DNA of 64,000 nucleotides, taken from assembly GCA_965646165.1 (NCBI GenBank), contig CBFFYP010000002.1, positions 47,435-111,434 on the forward strand. Direction: 5' to 3'. This DNA is from MGBC114844 sp910585855 (GTDB lineage: Bacteria > Bacillota > Clostridia > Lachnospirales > Lachnospiraceae). The position numbers and the translations under genes are program-made. The notes under the pieces were generated by a model. It was not told the origin of the DNA. It was given only the letters and a program-made list of their open reading frames with translations, and made no database searches. The first letter of the stretch is position 1, and the number at the start of each line of letters is the position of its first letter. Of this stretch, positions 38,201-47,286 are shown piece by piece.

Positions 38201-41162
38201 GACATCTTCAAAGTGGGAGAGATGTAATAGAAACATAGTGGAATGTAAATCTGCTCAGGAATCCACGCTTCAAGCCGACCGTCAGGGATGTAATAGAAAC
38301 ATAGTGGAATGTAAATCGAATTGACGCAATTATAAATACCATTAGCCCCGCTAGATGTAATAGAAACATAGTGGAATGTAAATCCTAATATATCAGTAGC
38401 AATTTGGCTTAGCTGTATAGATGTAATAGAAACATAGTGGAATGTAAATATTCATATGGTGAACATCCTGCTGATTGCTTTGCAAGGATGTAATAGAAAC
38501 ATAGTGGAATGTAAATCAATTCCTGCCTCAATCACTCGCAAGATGATATTTTCCAGATGTAATAGAAACATAGTGGAATGTAAATTACTGCACCATTTCC
38601 TTATGTAATGACCTCAATTCTTGATGTAATAGAAACATAGTGGAATGTAAATTTCTGTGTAGTAAGCAAATATTCGGGCATGTCGTGAGATGTAATAGAA
38701 ACATAGTGGAATGTAAATCTGTTCAGGAATCCACGCTTCAAGCCGACCGTCAGGGGATGTAATAGAAACATAGTGGAATGTAAATCAATCATTTTCTTTA
38801 AGGTAAATGGGCGGGTATACGATGTAATAGAAACATAGTGGAATGTAAATGCGTCATACGTCCATTCTGTGATATAATAAAACCTTGATGTAATAGAAAC
38901 ATAGTGGAATGTAAATTTTGTCAAAATCTTTAAGACGGTTTGCTTCAAGATTGATGTAATAGAAACATAGTGGAATGTAAATTAGCAGTTAATAAGTACG
39001 CTTTCAAAATAATCAGGATGTAATAGAAACATAGTGGAATGTAAATTTATTAGATAGATTTTCATTACTTGTAGTAGTAAAATGATGTAATAGAAACATA
39101 GTGGAATGTAAATATAAAAAATGGTTTTCAGCTGCCTAGTTACTTTATTGATGTAATAGAAACATAGTGGAATGTAAATAACACATTCTCTGTAACAACT
39201 GGGCTTCCAGTTTTAAGATGTAATAGAAACATAGTGGAATGTAAATGTGTTGACGGGGGTCAACGGTTTATGCCCTGTAACCTGGATGTAATAGAAACAT
39301 AGTGGAATGTAAATTCTGTTAATACAGATTGTCATTTCCTCATTCGGCAGATGTAATAGAAACATAGTGGAATGTAAATTAGTGATACGAAAATTCTTTT
39401 TAAAAATTTTTCATCGATGTAATAGAAACATAGTGGAATGTAAATCTCTTTCTAGTTTTTTTTGCTCTAAGTCTTCAACAGATGTAATAGAAACATAGTG
39501 GAATGTAAATGTCACAAAACGGGGCACAACCCGCAAGGGTCAATATAGATGTAATAGAAACATAGTGGAATGTAAATATCGCTTCCAAGTACAAAATCTG
39601 AGCATTGATTTTTGATGTAATAGAAACATAGTGGAATGTAAATTACCTATGTTCCTGAGGACTTTTCCTTGTTGATAATCGATGTAATAGAAACATAGTG
39701 GAATGTAAATGAACTTCACGGCAATCAAGTAGCTTTTATTCGTTTTCGATGTAATAGAAACATAGTGGAATGTAAATTTATGAGTTAAACTATTGATAGT
39801 ATCAATATTATGGATGTAATAGAAACATAGTGGAATGTAAATTATATATTCAGATATACAAAATCAGCATGATTTTGGATGTAATAGAAACATAGTGGAA
39901 TGTAAATAGGTTCATCTACAAAGAGTGGCACATATCTAGCCCCGATGTAATAGAAACATAGTGGAATGTAAATGAATTAGTCCCCACATTCTTAACTGTC
40001 CCGGTATCGATGTAATAGAAACATAGTGGAATGTAAATTAGGTCCTTGTAAACCCTGTATACCCTGCAAGCCTTGATGTAATAGAAACATAGTGGAATGT
40101 AAATGTTCTTGTGTAAAAACGAATTTGGAGAGTACATCTGATGTAATAGAAACATAGTGGAATGTAAATATTTCAGTGTCAAACATATTTTCTAGCGTTT
40201 TCCACAGATGTAATAGAAACATAGTGGAATGTAAATTAGTTTCAGCCCAGCCAAATTCAATTGGTATCACTTGATGTAATAGAAACATAGTGGAATGTAA
40301 ATGATTTATTACTTGGAACTCCCAAAAGAATTTCAGGCAAGATGTAATAGAAACATAGTGGAATGTAAATTAAAGAAACAGGGGTTATGTATGCGATAAG
40401 CAACGGAGATGTAATAGAAACATAGTGGAATGTAAATTAAAGTGTGTGAAGCCTTTTTTGTCTTCGGCATATGCGATGTAATAGAAACATAGTGGAATGT
40501 AAATTTACGAATGTTTGTTATAATATTGCCGTTGCTATTAGATGTAATAGAAACATAGTGGAATGTAAATATCATTATTATAATTGACAAACACAAATAC
40601 ACATTAGATGTAATAGAAACATAGTGGAATGTAAATTTGCTGGAATTACAAACCATATAAAGTCACAAAAAGATGTAATAGAAACATAGTGGAATGTAAA
40701 TATAGCATTGGACTGCGAGCTTCAAGACATCAACGCTGATGTAATAGAAACATAGTGGAATGTAAATGTGATCGAATCTATGCTATACACCGATTTTCAT
40801 TTTGATGTAATAGAAACATAGTGGAATGTAAATTTAGACGATTCCCGATATCTCGATTTTTTGTCTGTGATGTAATAGAAACATAGTGGAATGTAAATTA
40901 TGTCCGTCTGCTGCAAAACTATACTTTTCCATTCGATGTAATAGAAACATAGTGGAATGTAAATAATAATGTTTATGCATCTGAGAATTTTAAAGACTTC
41001 GATGTAATAGAAACATAGTGGAATGTAAATGGGTTACAAGGGGCTAAAGGCGACAAGGGCGATCAAGGATGTAATAGAAACATAGTGGAATGTAAATATA
41101 GAATTTGGTATGTTCTTATCTTTAATGATAACGATGTAATAGAAACATAGTGGAATGTAATT
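32255..41162 (+). CRISPR. Type I-B CRISPR array, 135 repeats of 30 bp, 134 spacers
   Basis: The repeat starts GATGTAATAGAAACATAG, continues TGGAATGTAAAT, and recurs with almost perfect identity; spacers are 34-39 nt, mostly 36. I counted 135 repeat starts by hand. Exceptions are repeat 3 at 32389 (29 bp, lacks one A after GAAAC) and the last repeat at 41133, whose final bases diverge, which marks the distal end. The orientation follows from the cas2-side leader and the 8-nt tag ATGTAAAT. Spacers 1, 2, 5, 6, 7, 12 and 16 begin with CTATGTTTCTATTACATC, the reverse complement of repeat positions 1-18. Several spacers come in diverged pairs from the same viral site. Open frames across the array are not genes. 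Confidence 0.99.
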
Positions 41163-41621
41163 TTCGTATAATTGTGTTTTTGACAATTAGATAAAAAATC
41201 ACTACAGCTTTTAATTCATAAGCGTTGTAGCAGTTTGTACTCAAGTTTTACTGTATAATAATATGTTTAAATTTGATGATAATAAAATAAATATAGCATA
41301 ACTTTAATTAGTCTTTTGAAGATATTTATAAAAACATATGATATAAAAATCCTTTATTTATGGGAAATTTTATAGTTTTTTAAAGTGTTTTACCCCATAA
41401 AATACCCCAATTCTTTGTAAATATAGATGTTATAAGGAAATGTATATACAGGTAAGTTACCATTTGCAATAGTAGATTCCGACATTTCCGACACCCTAAA
41501 AATTATGTTCTTTAGTTATAAACGACAGCTTCTTTTTTGTTGATATGATTTTATGAGAACACATGTTTGCATAAAAGAAGGGATTTTGTTATAATAAAAA
41601 TTAGAGGTGATAGCATGACGA
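41163..41621. other. Intergenic after the array, no gene recognised
   Basis: About 460 AT-rich bases between the degenerate last repeat and the IS remnant. I see no open frame with a ribosome binding site. Confidence 0.5.
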
Positions 41622-41800
41622 GTCAACTACCCATCACCTAAAGGGAATGGGCTTGTAACTGCCCAGTCGTAGTAACGGCTCATGCCTCCGACCTTTCATC
41701 CCCAATAAGTATTCCTACTTAAAGTGGCGTTACATCATAGGGTGGTTGACAGCACCCTTTACAGCAAAGATATACTCTGCTGTAACTGCATTTGGTACTC
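41622..41800 (-). mobile_element. Right-end remnant of an IS200/IS605 element
   Basis: On the minus strand this repeats the last 180 bases of the element at 3024-4880: the end of tnpB, the spacer stems and the terminal hairpin ending GGTAGTTGAC, with about ten substitutions. The rest of tnpB is deleted just upstream, although a weaker match (TTCCCATGC) continues near 41805. It keeps the region that makes the TnpB guide RNA. The flank just outside would be the guide (TCGTCATGCTATCACC on the minus strand). Confidence 0.8.
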
Positions 41801-41898
41801 AAACTTCCCATGCCATGCAGTTGGTTTTTTATACGTTTCCGATTTTACATTCACAACAGTTGGTGTGAAAAACCTCTTAAATAGATACGGTGGAACAT

Positions 41899-42421
41899 AT
41901 GTTTGCTTTATGGCAGCAGAATCGAAATTTTATTCATACAATCGCAATCCATTATCAAGGATGTGCAGAATTAGAGGATTTGGAGCAAGAAGGCTATCTA
42001 GCCTTATATGATGCTGTGGATCGATTCGATCCCATGCTTCTCTATGCTTTTATAACCTATGCCGCCTATTGGATTCGGCAGAGGATGCGGCGGTATATTG
42101 AAAATTGTGGCAGAACAGTTCGGATACCTGTGCATGAGCAGGAAAATAAATCTGACAAGGGAGCGGGCTCGCTTTGAAATAGAATTTATGAAAGCCCGAA
42201 ATCGTGGAGCGAAAATCTATCTAATGGTAGAAGCCCCCAGCGGTTATAATGATATTATTGAACACAATTATCAGACTAGATTTGACCCTATTTCTTATAT
42301 GGGGAGTTTGAGAGCATGGGAAAATCGGTTTGATTGTTATGTACAATTTATGAAACAGCAACATAGCGGTTATTATATCGCTTCCACCTTTTTTTATTAT
42401 GCATGGGAATTATTTATGTAG
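41899..42421 (+). pseudogene. Fused remnants: sigma-70-like N-terminus joined to ERCC4-type nuclease C-terminus
   Basis: From ATG 41899 the frame encodes a sigma-70 region 2-like segment (CAELEDLEQEGYLALYDAVDRFDP, YAAYWIRQRMRRYIENCGRTVRIP) that stops at 42177. In another frame, starting around 42160 at ERARFEIEFMKARNRGAKIYL, the sequence encodes the C-terminal part of an ERCC4-domain nuclease common in Firmicutes prophages (MGSLRAWENRFDCYVQFMKQ, YIASTFFYYAWELF), ending at 42421. The two normally belong to separate phage or ICE genes, so an internal deletion with junction near GGGAGCGGGCTCG joined them. The same GGGAGCGGGCTCG occurs again at about 44316. Confidence 0.65.
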
Positions 42422-42620
42422 TTTTCTGTAGTTGCGTTGGTTAAAGAAATTTATATTACATAAAACTCCAAAACAAACCAATAAGTAAGCTGGAATAAAG
42501 GTAGTTGAGTTTGATGGAGGGCATGGCAGCAGAATTGCAACGCCAGAGGTATGCAACGTTGCAAAAAATAGGTCAGATTTCAAATCCCCTCTGAAGGAAT
42601 TGCAGTTCTGCTGCCATAAA

Positions 42621-42941
42621 ATGAAAGAACGTGAAAGAGGAATTGCGATCCGGCAAGCCCTGACAGAAGCGATACAAAGGATGCACGGACACGCCTATTC
42701 TACCTATACAAATCTTGTTTATCAGTCTGTACTTGGTAAAGACGCAAAGCATTTGCGGGAAGAATATGGTATTTCTAAAAAGCAGGAATTGAGAGATTAT
42801 TTTTGTGAAGAGGAGTTGCAGCGAGTACAAAAAACAGAATTGCTGATAAGTGGATTGATTGTGTATGGTTTTCAATATAATGGGGTAAAGCAATTTCTTT
42901 CTGAAAGAAAACAATCTTTATGCCAATATCCCCTATCTTAA
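42621..42941 (+). pseudogene. Prophage-type protein fragment
   Basis: The frame from ATG 42621 encodes KERERGIAIRQALTEAIQRMHGHAYSTYTNLVYQSVLGKDAKHLREEYG, similar in style to the C-terminal domain of phage regulatory proteins (Rha/ORF6N/antirepressor group); the family is not certain. The N-terminal DNA-binding part is missing. A 16-bp inverted repeat (GGCAGCAGAATTGCAA at 42526 and its near complement at 42600) stands just before the fragment and may mark a deletion or excision point. Confidence 0.4.
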
Positions 42942-43472
42942 AGTTATTTTTTGAAATTTCCAAAACGAAACGAATCAAAAAACCAATGGTTAAAAAAATC
43001 TATGCAAATGAAAAACCAAAACGAAACCAGTGGTTTTGAAAAAATTGATAAAAAATGAAACCGAATGTAAATGATAATACTTCAATGAGTAGCTGAGATA
43101 GGGCAGCGAGCTGGGAACTTTAAACCTTCTTGAAAGATCCGTTTCTTGCAGTATCTGGAAGCCTGCAACTGACATGCAATAAAAAAGCCCTTACTGCGAG
43201 AGTAATTGATAGAAGCATGGGACAAATTTTCATCTGCTGCCGCATCCGGGAGCATGGAATAGATAGGGATTGAAGTTTTTTTAGTGCCGGATAATAACTA
43301 GAGGAAACTAGAGTTTTTATGTTTCGATTTATCGGTAAAGAGATTGTTTTCTTGATTTTAACTATGAGTTATAGTATTTGTGATTTTAGAATGATATACC
43401 GCCCATTGTATTTTGTGCGTGTCAGGACGGTGTATTTCTTTGATGTGGAAGAATATTTGCTGTTATATCAGA

Positions 43473-43883
43473 TTATTTATCCGATACTGGAATTTGTAAA
43501 TAATCTATCAGAGCGGTTTCTAAGAGGCGGGAATAGTTGACATTTTGTTTCTCTGCGATTCGTTTTAACCATGCTGGAAGGGTAATATTTGTTTTAATGC
43601 GTTCGTTATCCTTTTTTATGCGAAATAAATCAGGATGGATCGTAATGGGCATAATAACATTCCCTTCCGTATCTTCTTTTGGTAAATTTACAGATGGAAT
43701 CGGGATTTCTTCCTTGTCACATTCCATACTGTAAACATGAAGACTTGCGGCTTCTGCTGCCATGTGTGCCGCCTCTTCCAGATTGTTTGCAAAACTTGTA
43801 CATCCGGGTAAATCAGGAAAGTAAATACTATAAGAGCCGTTTGTAGATGGTTCTAAAACTGCGAGATACGTTAAATTTTGCAT
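43473..43883 (-). CDS. hicB: HicB-family antitoxin
   Basis: A 136-residue protein: an N-terminal HicB fold (LTYLAVLEPSTNGSYSIYFPDLPGCTSFANNLEEAAHMAAEA) with the usual PDLPGC motif, a linker and a C-terminal DNA-binding helix region (RIKTNITLPAWLKRIAEKQNVNYSRLLETAL). It would bind and inhibit HicA and repress its operon. Its partner hicA upstream at 43929-44111 has an internal stop, so this antitoxin seems to be left over without an active toxin. Confidence 0.9.
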   Translation of the reverse strand: MQNLTYLAVLEPSTNGSYSIYFPDLPGCTSFANNLEEAAHMAAEAASLHVYSMECDKEEIPIPSVNLPKEDTEGNVIMPITIHPDLFRIKKDNERIKTNITLPAWLKRIAEKQNVNYSRLLETALIDYLQIPVSDK

Positions 43884-43928
43884 GAGGATACCCCTTTCTA
43901 TTTTTTATGAGAATGATAGGTGGTAGGG

Positions 43929-44111
43929 CTATTTTAGCCCTGCCTGCCTATAAATGCTTCTTAAAGTTCCCGGTTTTATATCTCCGCTGTGGTTTGCTAC
44001 TGTGACTTTTCCGGGTTTTGTTGGATGTTTTAAACTGATATGAGAACCTTCTTGATTTACAGTGTACTAGCCATCTTTGTGAAGCACTTTTAGTATTTCC
44101 CGATCAGTCAT
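43929..44111 (-). pseudogene. hicA: hicA toxin gene with premature stop codon
   Basis: The 60-codon frame from ATG 44111 encodes MTDREILKVLHKDG, a TAG stop at codon 15 (44067-44069), then YTVNQEGSHISLKHPTKPGKVTVANHSGDIKPGTLRSIYRQAGLK. That is a full-length HicA, with the catalytic-type His in GSHISLKHP, except that the Trp usual after DG has become a stop (TGG to TAG). The rest shows no other lesion, so the change may be recent. It lies directly upstream of hicB in the normal toxin-antitoxin order. Confidence 0.88.
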
Positions 44112-44462
44112 GTTGTTTCCTCCTTATATAATATATCATACGCCTTTTTTATACGTATATCAATAGTGTTTACGTATAAAATATACGTATTTATTAAAAA
44201 GCCTTACCAGATGGGACAAGAGGAAACGGTTATTTATAAATGCAAGATTTGCAAGCCCCTAAAAGGGGAAGGTTTGGCTGCAAGATGAATGTAAGCAAAT
44301 GGAGATTCTAGGCAGGGAGCGGGCTCGGGCAATTTCTTCCCTAAAGATTCGTAGTATCCGGGGTGTTTCCTTTTTGGATACATCTGCTGCCGCATCCAAG
44401 AGCATGACAAGAAATAAAAAATTCCCTACCGGGGATTAAATGATAGGGAGCAGGAAAGCGGA

Positions 44463-44711
44463 TTATTTGGTTGGGGGAGCAGATGGGGCTTCGGTGGTAG
44501 AAGGAAGGGAAGGCAGGGGGGTTTTGGTGTTGTCCCGTTCTATGGTTTCATTGATTGCCCGGATAATAAAAGGAGTAAGTTTTTCCCCTTGCTTTTCGGC
44601 ATGTTCTCTGATAACAGCTTTTTGCCCTTTAGGGATTCTAAACTTGATTTCATCTAATTTTTCCTTCATGTAATTTATTGTATATTCTTTTTGTTTTTCG
44701 CTATATGCCAT
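44463..44711 (-). CDS. Arc-like ribbon-helix-helix protein of mobile-element type
   Basis: An 82-residue protein: KLDEIKFRIPKGQKAVIREHAEKQGEKLTPFIIRAINETIERD is an Arc-type ribbon-helix-helix DNA-binding domain, followed by a Pro/Ser/Thr-rich tail. Proteins of this size and sequence are frequent on clostridial plasmids and integrative elements. It may have repressed the neighbouring replication gene. Reading frame and ribosome binding site (AAAGAAAG before ATG) look intact. Confidence 0.75.
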   Translation of the reverse strand: MAYSEKQKEYTINYMKEKLDEIKFRIPKGQKAVIREHAEKQGEKLTPFIIRAINETIERDNTKTPLPSLPSTTEAPSAPPTK

Positions 44712-44944
44712 AGAGTAACATCTTCTTTCTTTAGGGATTAGATATATTTTAATTATAATATATTTTGCAGTAGGGGACTATACCAAAATTAAGTAATTAT
44801 ATAAAATCTGCCAATAAAATTATTAGGGGACTAGTTATATAATAAATAATGGTGTGAATTAAAAGTGAAGGGAGCATAGCTATGAGTGAAGATAAACGCT
44901 TAGATGAAATTATTTAGGTAAGAAGATGACCGAACAACTTTGTT

Positions 44945-45852
44945 ATGATGGATAAGACATTTCTGGAAGATACCAGACTTTCTTTTAAAGCCAAGGGGAT
45001 TTTAGCGTATTTATTAAGCAAGCCGGATAATTGGAAAGTCATAGTTGGGAATTTTGTCAATTACGCTGCTGATGAGAAAGCCTTTGTATATGCAGGACTA
45101 AAAGAGTTGAAAGAGTACAGATACTATCAGAAAGTCCCGGTTCGAGATGAGAAGGGGAGAAGGATTCTCCGTTGAGAAAGTACGATTTACGAAATTCCAG
45201 AATTGTCGGAAATGTTAAAAACGGAGGAAAATAGCGGGGTTTCTCTATTTACCGATTTTCAAGAAATAGAAAATTAAGATCTAGAAAATCTATATATAGA
45301 AAATCGGGAACATAATATATAATTGTATTAATATTAATTGTACTAAAAATAATAATCAGTCTAGTCCTGTCAGTCAGGACAAAGAGGAAGGAAGCACCAA
45401 TCAGACCGGACAGACAAGCACATCTGGAAGCTGTTCTTTCTGTGATTCGGGAAAACATTGACTACGAGAATTTAAAACTTTCTCACCCAGATGAAATGGC
45501 TCTGGTTGACAACTTTGTGAGTGTGATGTTGGATACTCTGTTGTCAAAAAGCAAGACCATACATATTAACGGACAGGAGAAGCCAAGGGAATTAGTCAAA
45601 AGTGATTTGATGAAATTAAACTATGCGGATATGGAATATGCCTTGATGCGGTTTCATGAGCAAGGGCAGCGGATTAAGAAAAAGCAGCCTTATGTTCTTA
45701 CCACGCTGTATCATGCCAGTATGGAGCGGGCGGCACACTATGCGAATTGGTTACAAGCCGACTGGAAAGAAAACGTTCTTGCCAGTAGTACCAATACCGA
45801 CAAGGGCAATCACCCAGTTAGTCAATTTGAAGATAACACAAATGAAGAGTAG
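44945..45852 (+). pseudogene. Broken replication-initiator-like gene of a plasmid or ICE (DUF6017 C-terminus)
   Basis: The first part encodes NFVMMDKTFLEDTRLSFKAKG-ILAYLLSKPDNWKV, the winged-helix start of RepA/DnaD-like initiators. A TGA at 45173-45175 replaces a Trp codon (RRILR-stop-ESTIYEIPE), and the frame then stops at 45275. The C-terminal region from about 45400 to 45852 (HLEAVLSVIRENIDYENLKLSHPDEM ... MERAAHYANWLQADW) is a DUF6017-type domain but is out of frame with the Gln-rich linker before it. So there is one nonsense change and at least one frameshift. The protein probably initiated replication of the element that left this debris. Confidence 0.75.
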
Positions 45853-45908
45853 ACAAATCCAGTAGAATTTGGTGTGATGAATATATAAATCAAATAAGGA
45901 GGAATTAT

Positions 45909-46193
45909 ATGTATAAATATACTAATGAGTTTAGAAAATATGCTATTAAATATTATTTGGAGCATAAAGAACTTAGTTTAAGAGGCTGTTCTGCAAATCT
46001 TGGAGTTAGCAAATCAGCGTTGAGTAATTGGCTTCAACTTTATCAAAAAAGTGGTAACGAGGTGTTTACAAGAAACTCTGGCAATTATGCCAGTGATGAA
46101 GTAAGGAAAATTGATAAATTGAAAAAAGAACTTAGAGATACCAAAGATGCACTGGATATCTTAAAAAAAGCTATTCACATTTTGGAAAAATGA
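45909..46193 (+). CDS. IS3-family transposase OrfA
   Basis: A 94-residue protein with an HTH domain (YTNEFRKYAIKYYLEHKELSLRGCSANLGVSKSALSNWLQLY) and a C-terminal leucine-zipper-like coil (IDKLKKELRDTKDALDILKKAIHILEK), as in OrfA of IS3 elements. GGAGG lies 6 bases before ATG 45909. It normally joins OrfB by frameshifting, but the sequence after it is not an intact OrfB, so it is probably not active. Confidence 0.85.
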   Translation: MYKYTNEFRKYAIKYYLEHKELSLRGCSANLGVSKSALSNWLQLYQKSGNEVFTRNSGNYASDEVRKIDKLKKELRDTKDALDILKKAIHILEK

Positions 46194-46440
46194 TAGAAGT
46201 CCTTCTTATTGAAATTTTTGGTAAAGAAATAGAACTTACTGATAGTATGTCGGTTGAGAGTTAGTGGGATGCTGAGAGTTTTAGACATATCAAGAGGCAG
46301 ATATATTTTTCTTGTTAGAAGAGAATTTTCAAAACAAAAAATAAGGAAGAAAGATATAAAACAAAGAATTAAAAAGATATAGGAAGGCTTTTATTAGAAC
46401 TATGGGATACCTAAATCAAGTATTATGAAGAAACTAAATA
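46194..46440 (+). pseudogene. Decayed IS3 orfB fragment
   Basis: After orfA, short pieces in broken frames (MLRVLDISRGRYF, GRLLLELWDT) suggest the start of an IS3 OrfB with several stops; the DDE catalytic domain is missing. Confidence 0.45.
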
Positions 46441-47200
46441 AAAACTGAATAATACTTCCATATAATAGTATAAGTAAAACGAGGTACAATAACTTTTTCA
46501 AAAGTCCGAGAATTGGATTTCTTAAATTCAATTCCAAAAAATTGAATTACAGGAGTTACATAATGAACAGCATATATTCATTGAAAATGGTTCTATTGAA
46601 TTTCCAAAATTATGCTGTTATTATGTTTCTCTGACGTCAGATAGTCATTTGTTTCATGGATTTTTCTGCAATTAGAATATATGTGATATCACTTACTATT
46701 TTTTGTTCAGATTTGTCAACCGTAAAATCACTGTTCTCACTGCTGGAAGATTACACCTTGAATTTGTTGTCGCTTTATATTTTTTATGGTCTTTTGCTCG
46801 GATACTGTTTTTACGTATGATGCATTTTATCTGTTTGTGATTGCTCGGCTATTGATTATTGGTTTATTTTATGGGTTATTTTTCTGCTGTTATAAGTGCT
46901 ATAGGATGTTTTATGAATCTGGATGCTCTTTTTTATAAGAGATTCATTTTCCATATAGTGCAGACTTTTGGAATATTTCCTCTATGTATAAGAAATGCTT
47001 TTTAAACTGGGTTTGCGTCCATATTTTCTGTTTTTTTAAATTTTGTATCAGTTTATTTTTGTGTATTTCTTTAAATTTTCTTAAATGTTTTTGATGATAT
47101 TTCTTTGTTTTCAATCGCTTTTCTTTTGAATATTTCATGATAAAAGTAAAATTAAGTTATTTTCTCTTACTGCTGAGTTCTGAAAAAATAAGAAAAATAC
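46441..47200. other. AT-rich region without recognised gene
   Basis: About 760 bases between the IS3 remnant and the sulfur-system promoter. The only longer frame (minus strand, 46944-47138) encodes a lysine-rich low-complexity peptide without a ribosome binding site and was not accepted. This may be debris from an older insertion. Confidence 0.5.
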
Positions 47201-47229
47201 TTGACGTTCTTATATATTAAGAATAAAAT
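47201..47229 (+). promoter_or_regulatory. Candidate promoter of the Dnd-like cluster
   Basis: TTGACG at 47201-47206 and TAAAAT at 47224-47229 with 17 bases between, 58 bases before the first gene of the cluster. Confidence 0.5.
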
Positions 47230-47286
47230 AAATAATAAAGAAAAATATTCTTATTTAAAAAGAAAATTTATAGGAAAAGAGGAGTT

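Noticed and set aside
32606..40656. Many open frames across the type I-B array (for example peptides with repeated FTFHYVSITS)
   Set aside because: They are translations of CRISPR repeats and spacers, with no ribosome binding sites.
43319..43540. 73-codon frame overlapping the hicB 3' end
   Set aside because: A weak AGAGGA precedes it, but it overlaps hicB by 68 bases, is rich in aromatic residues as random AT-rich frames often are, and has no recognised relative.
46944..47138. 64-codon lysine-rich frame on the minus strand
   Set aside because: Low complexity, no ribosome binding site, AT-rich debris region.
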